Of a stretch of DNA of 10,778 bases, positions 1 through 6,623 are shown piece after piece (positions within the stretch are counted from its first letter, which is position 1; each line of letters starts with the position of its first letter). Source of the DNA: Porticoccus sp047635255. Lineage in GTDB: Bacteria > Pseudomonadota > Gammaproteobacteria > Pseudomonadales > Porticoccaceae. The translations under genes were made by a program, and so were the position numbers. The notes under the pieces were generated by a model, which was not told where the DNA came from, made no database searches, and saw only the letters and a program-made list of their open reading frames with translations. The stretch lies in NCBI GenBank assembly GCA_047635255.1, contig JBLIIR010000042.1, positions 1-10,778 on the forward strand, read 5' to 3'.

Positions 1-525
1 TGAAACAATATCGACGGGATTTTGCGAGGGCTCACTGGGATAGAAATCAACACCGACTTCATTCGCCAAAATCTCTAGTTGCTTTATTGCGGCCGGCCGA
101 TAAATGTCAGCACTTACAACCATCACCTTTTTCTTTTTATTCTCGACGAGAAATTTTGCCAGTTTTGCAACAGAAGTGGTTTTACCAGCCCCTTGCAAGC
201 CAGCAACCAAAACAACAGCTGGGGCTTGGGCAGCAAGATTCAGCTCCTCATTGCTGTCGCCCATCACATGCTCTAGCTCAGTCTGAACAATTTTTAGGAA
301 CTGCTGGCTCGGAGTAAGACTCTTCGCGACATCTTGCCCTAGAGCCCGCCGCTTAACAGCTTCAACAAAGTTTTCTACTACTGGCAAAGCGACATCTGCC
401 TCAAGAAGAGCCATTCGCACTTCTTTCAAGGTAGTCTGAATATTTTCTTCAGTAAGTTTTGCCTTACCGGAAATTTTTTTAAAGGAGTTAGCTAAGCGAT
501 TACCAAGATTCTCAAATAGTGCCAT
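1..525 (-). CDS. ffh: Signal recognition particle protein Ffh (SRP54 homologue), N-terminal part, cut by the window edge
   Basis: Ffh is the GTPase of the bacterial signal recognition particle. It binds 4.5S RNA and signal sequences of nascent membrane proteins and docks them at FtsY. The minus strand reads without a stop from ATG at 523-525 to base 1, giving 175 residues. These cover the N domain (about 1-90, opening MALFENLGNRL) and the start of the G domain. The P-loop GLQGAGKTT is at residues 109-117 and the conserved DIYRPAA stretch at 140-146. The rest of the G domain and the methionine-rich M domain lie outside the window. The upstream ATG closest to this start meets a stop after two codons, so 525 is the natural start, although no clear Shine-Dalgarno precedes it. 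The gene diverges from ypjD, as in E. coli and Pseudomonas. Identity is near certain from the P-loop and the match to E. coli Ffh. Confidence 0.97.
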   Translation of the reverse strand, partial: MALFENLGNRLANSFKKISGKAKLTEENIQTTLKEVRMALLEADVALPVVENFVEAVKRRALGQDVAKSLTPSQQFLKIVQTELEHVMGDSNEELNLAAQAPAVVLVAGLQGAGKTTSVAKLAKFLVENKKKKVMVVSADIYRPAAIKQLEILANEVGVDFYPSEPSQNPVDIVS

Positions 526-810
526 GGTCAATTTGCCATCATAAGATTAGTCAATTAGGTTTTTTATTATATCTTAAATATTTCTACATATAATCTAAAT
601 CAGCCTTATTTGGATTTTTATAACTTATATTGCCCTTTAGTGTCTTTGACTCAATTCCTGCAAAATGCATTCAGGATTTTTTATGCTAGCCTCAGGGGCT
701 TGCTTTAAAAACCAACAGGTGCATATCAGGCCTTTTCGCCCAACCATATCTGTGACACACTTTGATATGCTTGCAACCCCGACATAAACAACAAAAGAGC
801 AAAATATACT
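526..810. other. Divergent intergenic region between ffh and ypjD
   Basis: This 285-base gap separates two outward-facing genes and should hold both promoters. On the minus side there is a TATAAT at 571-566. On the plus side a weak -10-like TATGCT lies at 682-687 without a convincing -35. A short stem (TCCTG/CAGGA) followed by six T lies at about 656-680. An 8-bp inverted repeat, GCATATCA at 721-728 and TGATATGC at 763-770, would fall in the ypjD leader. I found no open reading frame worth calling and no 4.5S RNA gene. Confidence 0.6.
566..571 (-). promoter_or_regulatory. Possible -10 element of the ffh promoter
   Basis: The minus strand carries a perfect TATAAT at 571-566, about 40 bases upstream of the ffh start. 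No good -35 hexamer is seen 16-18 bases further upstream; the best placed is ATTATA at 594-589. The region is AT-rich, so chance matches are likely. This is a candidate only. Confidence 0.3.
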
Positions 811-1602
811 ATGCTTGCCGCTGCTGTTTCGATTGCACTTTACCTGGCTTCAAGCTTTTGTCTGGCTTTACAGCTTAGTAAGGGTGCAGCACAAAGAACC
901 ACTATCTTCTTCTTAACCGCAACTTTAGCTGTAGCTGCTAATGGTTACGCAAGCTTCCAATGGCTTATCACTGATCAAGGGATAAACTTTGGCTTACTCC
1001 CGATGACAACTGTCATCGCTTTTACAGTTAATTTCATTGTGCTCAGCAGCCGCCATCGAAAACAGCTCCAAAATTTGTTTTTGGTTTTATTTCCTCTAAG
1101 CGCGCTAATGCTTTTTTTGGCTATGACGGCCAAAGATGCTGAAATAACCTCCTCTGAAGTTTCAATCCAGATGGGCTTTCATGTCTTAACTTCAATTTTA
1201 TCATACAGTTTACTGACCCTTGCCGCTTTTCAGGCGTTATTTTTATCTCTTCAAGAATGGAGATTGCGCCATAAGCATTTTGGAAGTTTTGCGCAAATTT
1301 TTCCGTCCCTTCAGACAATGGAGTCTCTTTTATTTGAAGCGCTCTGGGTTGGTTTTGGTTTATTAACGCTATCGCTAGCAACAGGTTTGGTGTTTTTTGA
1401 AAACTTCTTTGCACAGCATCTTGCTCATAAAACATTTTTCTCGATTTTTTCTTGGCTATTTTTTGCTATTTTACTTTGGGGTAGGCACACACAAGGCTGG
1501 AGAGGAAAAACTGCCGTGCGCTGGACTTTGTCTGGATTCACCACTTTAGCTGTTGCTTACTGGGGTACCAAATTCGTTTTAGAGGTACTGCTTTCCAGCT
1601 AA
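811..1602 (+). CDS. ypjD: YpjD-type inner membrane protein, cytochrome c assembly (CcsA/HemX-like) family
   Basis: This 263-residue, highly hydrophobic protein has about eight possible membrane segments and belongs to the cytochrome-c-assembly membrane family that includes CcsA and HemX. Its length equals that of E. coli YpjD. Shared features include the stretch around His124 (GFHVLTSILSYSLLTLAAFQA) with the S-Y-S and AAxQA pattern, and LLWGRHTQGWRG at 221-232 with His226. These histidines are plausible haem ligands by analogy with the family; that is inference. The tryptophan-rich WWD signature typical of true CcsA is not obvious, so a role in cytochrome c maturation should not be assumed. 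The start at 811 has only a weak AAGAG about 12 bases upstream. The gene is divergent from ffh and followed by the corB-type gene after 134 bases, a conserved gammaproteobacterial order that suggests a functional link between the two membrane proteins. The family assignment is firm; the function is unknown. Confidence 0.88.
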   Translation: MLAAAVSIALYLASSFCLALQLSKGAAQRTTIFFLTATLAVAANGYASFQWLITDQGINFGLLPMTTVIAFTVNFIVLSSRHRKQLQNLFLVLFPLSALMLFLAMTAKDAEITSSEVSIQMGFHVLTSILSYSLLTLAAFQALFLSLQEWRLRHKHFGSFAQIFPSLQTMESLLFEALWVGFGLLTLSLATGLVFFENFFAQHLAHKTFFSIFSWLFFAILLWGRHTQGWRGKTAVRWTLSGFTTLAVAYWGTKFVLEVLLSS

Positions 1603-1639
1603 CTAACTAATACAGTCTATAAATATAAATGTCTCAACC

Positions 1640-1657
1640 ATCAATAACATTATTGAT
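1640..1657. repeat. 8-bp perfect palindrome upstream of the corB-type gene
   Basis: ATCAATAA and TTATTGAT form a perfect inverted repeat around a two-base centre (CA). The site lies 80 bases before the corB start, just upstream of a -10-like TAGAAT at 1665-1670. A two-base centre suits a dimeric DNA-binding protein better than an RNA hairpin, so it could be an operator. It is AT-rich, so chance cannot be excluded. Confidence 0.45.
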
Positions 1658-1720
1658 ATAACCATAGAATGCTTGCCAATCTGCGCAAAAATCTTCAACA
1701 TGCATCTTCATATAAGAAAA

Positions 1721-1726
1721 AGAGGT
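1721..1726 (+). promoter_or_regulatory. Ribosome binding site that fixes the TTG start of the corB-type gene
   Basis: AGAGGT ends 10 bases before TTG at 1737. The frame has a stop (TAA) at 1713-1715 and no ATG, GTG or TTG codon between it and 1737. The first usable start is therefore the TTG, and this Shine-Dalgarno is well placed for it. Confidence 0.75.
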
Positions 1727-1736
1727 CCCACATTCT

Positions 1737-3029
1737 TTGAACGACGCTCCCATAGGGTTGCTATTTTCTATTCTCGGCGGCCTGTTAATACTATCAGCAT
1801 TTTTTTCTAGCTCAGAAACCGCGATGATGTCTCTCAACCGGTATCGGTTAGATCATCTCAAAAAAAATCATCGTGGAGCCCGGAAAGCCCACAAACTCTT
1901 AATGCGCCCAGACAGGCTGATTGGGATCATTTTAATCGGTAACAACCTTACCCATATCCTTTGCTCAGCAATTGCGACAGTCATAGCGATTCGACTCTAT
2001 GGCGATACTGGTATATTTTTTGGCACACTACTGTTGACATTGGTAGTGCTCATATTTGCCGAAGTCACTCCAAAAACGGTGGCAGCGCTACACCCAGAAG
2101 GTATCGCTTTTTTCTCTAGCCATATACTTAGGCCGCTCCTAATAATATTTTACCCTTTTGTATGGTTGGTAAATCAACTTTCGAATGGACTATTAAGAAT
2201 TTTTGGAATCAATCCAAATAAAAGTCGAGATGACAGTCTAAGCAAAGATGAACTTCGGACTGTGGTGGGGATATCAAGCGAAAAAACACCAGAGCATGAA
2301 AATATGCTCATTAATATCTTGGATCTGGAGGAGATAACCGTCAATGATATCATGGTGCCTCGTAATGAAATTGTGGGGCTAAATCTAGATGATGATACGG
2401 GAATTCTTTTAGATATCATCATCAATTGTGGTTATACGCGCGTGCCAATTTATAGAGGAGACATCAATCATATTGAGGGTTTTCTTCATATGAAAAATGT
2501 CTCTAGATTACTGCGCGCTGGAGGCGAAGGATTTACTCAAAAAGCCCTTAAGCGATTTGCCCGCGAACCCTACTTCGTTCCAAAAAATACCCCCCTGAAC
2601 AAGCAGTTGTTGAACTTCAGGCTTGATCGACGACGAATTGGCCTAGTGGTAGACGAATATGGTGAAATTGAGGGTCTTGTGACACTAGAAGACATCCTGG
2701 AAGAGATTGTGGGAAACTTTACCACCAATAAGGCCGAAGATGAAAAATTGGGTATAGTTAAACTCAAGCACAACATCTTTGAAGTCGACGGATCAGAAAC
2801 CATTAGAGATATAAATAAAAGAGCTAACTGGGGTCTGCCTACAGATGGTCCAAAAACTTTAAGCGGCGTGGTTTTAGAGCACCTTGAAAACATCCCGGAT
2901 GGCAACGTTTCTTTGGAGATTGAGGGCTATCGTATTGAAACAATAGAGTTAAGCAACAAGAGTGTATCCAAGCTTCAGGTTAAGAAGCTTTTAATAAAAA
3001 ATAAGCACGAAACAGAAAGTGAAAGCTAG
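1737..3029 (+). CDS. corB: CorB/YfjD-type DUF21-CBS-CorC membrane protein (CNNM-like ion transport family)
   Basis: This 430-residue membrane protein has the CNNM/CorB layout. An N-terminal DUF21 membrane domain (about 1-190) carries FSSSETAMMSLNRYRL at 23-38, LIGNNL at 66-71 and FAEVTPKT at 107-114. A pair of CBS domains follows (about 200-330), beginning near IMVPRNE at 205-211 and including the GLVVDEYGEIEGLVTLEDILEEIVG region. The C-terminal CorC/HlyC domain (about 345-425) is complete. CorB/CNNM proteins are linked to Mg2+ and Co2+ transport, and the CBS pair binds Mg-ATP in studied members; transport by this one is inference. Residue 1 is encoded by TTG, supported by an upstream AGAGGT and by alignment with E. 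coli YfjD, whose N-terminus has a similar length. It follows ypjD on the same strand and its stop lies 13 bases from the convergent DUF1289 gene. Some databases call such proteins haemolysins; nothing here supports that name. Confidence 0.93.
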   Translation: MNDAPIGLLFSILGGLLILSAFFSSSETAMMSLNRYRLDHLKKNHRGARKAHKLLMRPDRLIGIILIGNNLTHILCSAIATVIAIRLYGDTGIFFGTLLLTLVVLIFAEVTPKTVAALHPEGIAFFSSHILRPLLIIFYPFVWLVNQLSNGLLRIFGINPNKSRDDSLSKDELRTVVGISSEKTPEHENMLINILDLEEITVNDIMVPRNEIVGLNLDDDTGILLDIIINCGYTRVPIYRGDINHIEGFLHMKNVSRLLRAGGEGFTQKALKRFAREPYFVPKNTPLNKQLLNFRLDRRRIGLVVDEYGEIEGLVTLEDILEEIVGNFTTNKAEDEKLGIVKLKHNIFEVDGSETIRDINKRANWGLPTDGPKTLSGVVLEHLENIPDGNVSLEIEGYRIETIELSNKSVSKLQVKKLLIKNKHETESES

Positions 3030-3042
3030 GACTATCTATCGC

Positions 3043-3252
3043 TCAAGCAAAGGGATTATTATTTTGAGAACGCTGAAAAGCGCTTTCTATTACCTTAAGG
3101 CGATCTCGGTCTTCCATTAACATCCATTCTCTAATTTCTCGTGATGTACGATAGCAACCCACACAAATATCTTCTTCGCTCATAGCGCAGACTGAAATAC
3201 AAGGTGATGGAACAATGTTAGCCATTTTAAAACCAGTAAATGAAGGGACCAT
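3043..3252 (-). CDS. DUF1289 family small cysteine-rich protein
   Basis: This 69-residue protein carries the DUF1289 signature PSPCISVC...ICVGCYRTSREIREW, with cysteines 18, 22, 30 and 33. The CxxxC plus CxxC spacing suggests a small metal-binding fold, but the family's function is unknown. The signature is followed by the usual short helix ending in a polar tail. The start is uncertain. ATG at 3250-3252 gives 69 residues, while an internal ATG at 3223-3225 would give MANIVPSPCIS, 60 residues, a common distance to the motif in this family. Neither has a visible Shine-Dalgarno. The gene converges on corB with a 13-base gap and no visible terminator. It diverges from the Nudix gene across a region holding a perfect 17-bp inverted repeat. 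Confidence 0.88.
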   Translation of the reverse strand: MVPSFTGFKMANIVPSPCISVCAMSEEDICVGCYRTSREIREWMLMEDRDRLKVIESAFQRSQNNNPFA

Positions 3253-3320
3253 TTTTTCATGGAATTATTGAATAAATTTTCGTTCGTTGCAACTCTTGAA
3301 ATTTAGACGCGTTGAACACA

Positions 3321-3358
3321 ATAATTTTCCATTATATTTATATATAATGGAAAATTAT
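3321..3358. repeat. Perfect 17-bp inverted repeat with 4-base loop in a divergent promoter region
   Basis: The left arm ATAATTTTCCATTATAT (3321-3337) is the exact reverse complement of the right arm (3342-3358), around a TTAT loop at 3338-3341. Each arm carries a TATAAT, at 3343-3348 on the plus strand and 3336-3331 on the minus strand, so the palindrome could supply -10 elements to both neighbours. A minus-strand TTGATA at 3361-3356 lies 19 bases from its TATAAT, slightly too far for an ideal promoter. GTTG at 3311-3314 and CAAC at 3359-3362 extend the symmetry on one side with a bulge. There is no T-run after it, and its place between two divergent starts argues against a terminator. Confidence 0.8.
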
Positions 3359-3399
3359 CAACAGCTATTTCTATACAACCTATATAACAAGACAATCTT

Positions 3400-3942
3400 A
3401 TGAAATTTTGTAGTGAGTGTGGTCATGCAACAAATCTGGAGACTCCCATTGGAGATAACCGAAAGCGCGATGTATGCATCAACTGTGATGCCATTCATTA
3501 CCAAAATCCAAAAATTATAACTGGTTGCATTCCGGTCTTCGAGGACCGAGTTTTGTTGTGTCGCAGAGCTATTGAGCCGCGCCTAGGTTTTTGGACTCTA
3601 CCAGCTGGATTTATGGAAAATAATGAGACTTGCCTAGAAGCGGCTCTTCGAGAGTGCACAGAAGAAGCGAACGCCCATATAGATAATCCGATTTTTTGTG
3701 GCTTATTTGATCTTCCTCATATCAATCAAGTCTACCTATTTTATCGAGGCTATATTAGTAACGGGTCGTTTAGCCCCGGCATTGAATCCCTTGAAGTTAA
3801 GTTATTCAAAGAGCATGAGATTCCATGGCAAGATCTAGCTTTTCCTGTCATTGAGCTCATGCTTCAACATCATTTCAAAGACATGAAGATCAGCCATGCG
3901 GGAATACAAACAGGTACAATAAATAGCTCCTGGAGGAGCTAG
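3400..3942 (+). CDS. Nudix hydrolase with N-terminal zinc ribbon
   Basis: This 180-residue protein has an N-terminal zinc ribbon made of Cys4, Cys7, Cys26 and Cys29, followed by a Nudix domain. Nudix enzymes cleave nucleoside diphosphates linked to another group. The zinc-ribbon-plus-Nudix layout recalls the NADH pyrophosphatase NudC, but this protein is shorter and its substrate cannot be told. The Nudix box spans residues 70-92 (GFMENNETCLEAALRECTEEANA). It keeps the first Gly, Glu76, the catalytic-helix Arg84-Glu85 and the metal-binding Glu88-Glu89. The usual Gly near its end is Asn91. Flanking motifs RRAIEPRLGFWTLPAGF and DLPHINQVYLFYRG are typical of a gammaproteobacterial subfamily of short zinc-ribbon Nudix proteins. 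The ATG at 3400 is preceded by no clear Shine-Dalgarno. A hairpin overlaps its stop codon. It lies 120 bases before feoA, in the same direction but separated by a Fur-type promoter, so it is probably its own unit. Confidence 0.9.
   Translation: MKFCSECGHATNLETPIGDNRKRDVCINCDAIHYQNPKIITGCIPVFEDRVLLCRRAIEPRLGFWTLPAGFMENNETCLEAALRECTEEANAHIDNPIFCGLFDLPHINQVYLFYRGYISNGSFSPGIESLEVKLFKEHEIPWQDLAFPVIELMLQHHFKDMKISHAGIQTGTINSSWRS
3924..3941 (+). repeat. Hairpin over the Nudix gene stop codon
   Basis: TAGCTCCT and AGGAGCTA form a perfect 8-bp inverted repeat with a GG centre. As RNA it would fold as a 7-bp stem with a TGGA loop. It covers the last codons and the first two bases of the TAG stop (3940-3942). 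A GC-rich stretch, not a T-run, follows, so it is not a classical intrinsic terminator. It may instead protect the 3' end of the transcript or act in factor-dependent termination; both are guesses. Confidence 0.5.
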
Positions 3943-3993
3943 CGCACCCCGCCACTATAATTACCAACAAAGACCGGGTTACCTCTATTTTTA

Positions 3994-4022
3994 TTGCTTA
4001 TAGCTATTATTTGATTGATAAT
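3994..4022 (+). promoter_or_regulatory. Likely feoAB promoter
   Basis: TTGCTT (3994-3999) and GATAAT (4017-4022) are spaced by 17 bases, fitting a sigma-70 promoter with a weak -35 and a good -10. Transcription would start near 4029, giving a leader of about 35 bases before the feoA ATG. The -10 lies inside the Fur box, so Fur bound with iron would block RNA polymerase directly. Confidence 0.55.
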
Positions 4023-4035
4023 GATTATCATCTAC
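4016..4035. promoter_or_regulatory. Fur box upstream of feoAB
   Basis: GATAATGATTATCATCTAC at 4017-4035 matches 15 of 19 positions of the Fur consensus GATAATGATAATCATTATC. Within it, TGATAAT-G-ATTATCA at 4016-4030 is a perfect 7-1-7 inverted repeat, the core unit seen by Fur dimers. It lies 28 bases before the feoA ATG and covers the probable -10. This position predicts iron-dependent repression of the ferrous iron importer, as known for feo operons of E. coli and relatives. Confidence 0.88.
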
Positions 4036-4062
4036 ACTTTAAAAAAATATTTTAGCTACCAT

Positions 4063-4296
4063 ATGAATATATCCTTTAATCAGCTTGCAGTTGGCGATAA
4101 CGCTCGAGTTAGCGACCTTATAAACGTCACTCCATCCTATAGGAACAGGCTAATGAGCCTTGGTTTAACACCAGGAACTCTCTTTATCGTTCAGCATAGA
4201 GCCCCCCTTGGAGATCCTATAGCGATAATGGTAAGAGGTTTTCGTCTAAGCATTAGAAGCCAAGAAGCAGAAGGTTTAATGGTAGTAAAGTTATGA
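4063..4296 (+). CDS. feoA: FeoA, small SH3-like partner of the ferrous iron transporter
   Basis: This 77-residue cytosolic protein is FeoA. It has the SH3-like fold and is needed for FeoB-dependent Fe2+ uptake, probably by contacting FeoB. The sequence shows the family pattern TPSYRNRLMSLGLTPG, followed by APLGDPI and the RGFRLSIRSQEA segment near the C-terminus. E. coli FeoA has 75 residues, so the length fits. The frame is open further upstream to a TTG at 4015, but that codon lies inside the Fur box and adds residues foreign to the family. The ATG at 4063 is chosen because it starts the protein at the expected place (MNISFNQLAVGD). No good Shine-Dalgarno is visible. The stop TGA overlaps the feoB ATG (ATGA at 4293-4296), indicating translational coupling. 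Confidence 0.93.
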   Translation: MNISFNQLAVGDNARVSDLINVTPSYRNRLMSLGLTPGTLFIVQHRAPLGDPIAIMVRGFRLSIRSQEAEGLMVVKL

Positions 4297-6623
4297 ATCA
4301 TGACTTTACTATAGCCCTTGTAGGGAATCCAAATTGCGGAAAAACGACTCTCTTTAATGCACTTACAGGCTCCAATCAAAAAGTAGGAAACTGGCCTGGC
4401 GTTACCGTAGAGAAAAAAGTTGGGCATTTTAAGCATGCAAACGCTAACTTTAAGCTGGTTGATCTTCCTGGAACATACTCGCTACATATTTCATGTGAGG
4501 CTGACTCTATAGATCAGCAACTTGCACAACATTTTATATTGGAAGGTAGTGCTGATCTAATAATTAATATAATTGATGCCTCTAGTCTTGAGCGAGGCCT
4601 CTATTTAACCACACAGTTAATGGAGGCTGGCACACCTCTGGTTATCGCATTAAACATGATAGATGTAGCCGATCAAAATGGTGTGCATATAGACCCCTAT
4701 GATCTGTCAGAAAAAATTGGCTTTCCCGTAGTACCCATGATCGCTAGTCGAAGCGAAGGCACGGGCACATTAATAGATGTAGTCAGCAATCATCTCTATA
4801 AAAATAGCAATAAGTCTCAACCTGTTATTGTTTCCAAGCCGCTTGAAGATACAGCAAATAAAATTCTTTCTTTGATGAACCAATATTCGCCAGGGTCAAG
4901 CAGACTTAAAGTCACCTCTGTTATGGAGCAAGACGAGTCAGTATTGAGCGACCTCCCAAAAGCCCTTCAAGAAGAAATAAAAGCAGAAGTTCGCTTGCTT
5001 GAGTCAAAACTCACAGTAAGTGTATCGGATACCTTAATTACAGATCGCTATAAATGGATCGGAGAAATTACTGCAGATTCAGTTCATCATGAAACCAAGA
5101 CAAAAAAAACCTTCTCTGATTATCTTGATGCAGTACTGCTTAACCGTTTTTTTGCATTCCCTATATTTTTGGGGATAATGTATTTAATGTTTATGGTAGC
5201 CATCAATTTTGGCGGGGCTTTTATTGATTTTTTTGATATGACTGCCGGAGCAATATTTGTTGAGGCTCCAAGACAAATGCTCACAGCTGCAAATTTCCCA
5301 CCATGGCTGGTAACGTTCATATCAGATGGAGCAGGCGGAGGGATTCAGTTAGTTGCCAGCTTTATACCAGTTATAGGAACTTTGTTCCTCTTTCAGACAT
5401 TCTTAGAAGACTCTGGTTACATGGCCCGTGCGGCGTTTATTCTTGATCGACTGATGAAAAGCCTTGGGTTGCCTGGAAAATCTTTTGTCCCACTAGTCAT
5501 AGGTTTTGGATGCAATGTTCCGTCAGTAATGGGAAGCCGGACCCTGGACAGCAATCAAGATCGTCTGATTACAACCTTAATGGCGCCATTTATGTCTTGC
5601 GGTGCAAGACTAACTGTATACATTCTTTTTGCCACAGCTTTTTTTGCTGAAAATGGGCATAACGTGGTTTTTGGTTTATATCTCATCGGTATTGTACTTG
5701 CCATGCTAACAGGCTTGCTGGTTCGTCAAAAAATTCTAAGTCGGGATATATCCCCATTCCTTATGGAGCTGCCCAACTATCATACCCCAACCTTTAGGGG
5801 TCTCTTCACTCATACCTGGCATCGACTGCATGGATTCATAGTTCGAGCAGGGAAAGCTATTGTTTTGGTTGTAATTGTCTTAAATTTCGTAAACTCTATC
5901 AGTCTAGACGGAACTTTCAATAACGAAAATACTAGCAAGTCACTACTTTCGGTAATCGGTAAAACCATAACACCTATATTTTCTCCCCTTGGCATCAAAG
6001 AAGAGAATTGGCCTGCCACTGTAGGGCTTTTTAGTGGGATTTTTGCAAAAGAAGTAGTTGTTGGCACTCTGGATGCACTTTACTCAAATATGGCTAAAGA
6101 TAAAAACAATACACTAGAAGAAGCGCCTATACCCATAGGCGATAGAATTTCAGAAGCCTTTGCCACCATCCCAGAGAATTTAGCTAAAGTGAACTCAATG
6201 TGGAAAGACCCGCTTGGGCTCAGTATGGGTGATCTGGAAGATGAGCAAACTTATGCAAAAGACCAAAATATAGAAGTTTCCACCATTACTCTTATGCAAG
6301 AATTATTTGATGGTCCGATAGCCGCTTTCAGCTATATTCTTTTTATTCTTCTCTACATGCCTTGTGTTGCAACTTTAGGTGCAATTTACAAAGAAGCAGG
6401 GAAAGCATGGGCGATTTTTTCGGCCACATGGAACACTCTGCTTGCGTACGGAGTGTCTGTTATTGTTTATCAGGTGGGTACTTTTACTGCGCATCCGCAA
6501 CAATCAATGCTATGGACCGCTAGCATGGGGTTAATGCTATTTTTTAGCTATTTATTGCTTATAGCATACGGAAAAACAACAGCCAAAAATGAAAACTTAA
6601 TACCGATTGTTAATTTACACTGA
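4293..6623 (+). CDS. feoB: FeoB, ferrous iron transport GTPase/permease
   Basis: FeoB imports Fe2+ across the inner membrane and has a G-protein domain at its cytosolic N-terminus. The protein has 776 residues, like E. coli FeoB (773). G1 is GNPNCGKTT at 11-19, G2 is GVTVEKK around Thr38, G3 is DLPG at 57-60 and G4 is NMID at 121-124. G5 is probably ASRSEGTG. A spacer domain reaches about residue 280. The membrane region then shows both Gate-type motifs: GFGCNVPSVMGSRTL, with Cys407 in the conserved GFGCNVP, and MPCVATLGAIYKEAG, with Cys691. The stretch EVVVGTL between them is also typical. All key residues are present, so it looks functional. It overlaps feoA by 4 bases and is under the same Fur box. 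No feoC follows: 27 bases after the stop, the convergent purA gene ends. No terminator is visible in that gap. Confidence 0.97.
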   Translation: MNHDFTIALVGNPNCGKTTLFNALTGSNQKVGNWPGVTVEKKVGHFKHANANFKLVDLPGTYSLHISCEADSIDQQLAQHFILEGSADLIINIIDASSLERGLYLTTQLMEAGTPLVIALNMIDVADQNGVHIDPYDLSEKIGFPVVPMIASRSEGTGTLIDVVSNHLYKNSNKSQPVIVSKPLEDTANKILSLMNQYSPGSSRLKVTSVMEQDESVLSDLPKALQEEIKAEVRLLESKLTVSVSDTLITDRYKWIGEITADSVHHETKTKKTFSDYLDAVLLNRFFAFPIFLGIMYLMFMVAINFGGAFIDFFDMTAGAIFVEAPRQMLTAANFPPWLVTFISDGAGGGIQLVASFIPVIGTLFLFQTFLEDSGYMARAAFILDRLMKSLGLPGKSFVPLVIGFGCNVPSVMGSRTLDSNQDRLITTLMAPFMSCGARLTVYILFATAFFAENGHNVVFGLYLIGIVLAMLTGLLVRQKILSRDISPFLMELPNYHTPTFRGLFTHTWHRLHGFIVRAGKAIVLVVIVLNFVNSISLDGTFNNENTSKSLLSVIGKTITPIFSPLGIKEENWPATVGLFSGIFAKEVVVGTLDALYSNMAKDKNNTLEEAPIPIGDRISEAFATIPENLAKVNSMWKDPLGLSMGDLEDEQTYAKDQNIEVSTITLMQELFDGPIAAFSYILFILLYMPCVATLGAIYKEAGKAWAIFSATWNTLLAYGVSVIVYQVGTFTAHPQQSMLWTASMGLMLFFSYLLLIAYGKTTAKNENLIPIVNLH

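Noticed and set aside
79..317. Short plus-strand reading frames at the left end
   Set aside because: They lie antisense to the ffh coding sequence, resemble no protein family, and ffh is intact and recognisable on the other strand.
654..680. Stem TCCTG/CAGGA followed by six T, terminator-like
   Set aside because: The stem has only five pairs and a long loop, and no plus-strand gene ends upstream of it. It is probably chance in an AT-rich gap.
4015..4062. Extended FeoA start at TTG 4015
   Set aside because: The codon is inside the Fur box and the predicted -10 element, and the extra 16 residues do not fit the FeoA family; the ATG at 4063 does.
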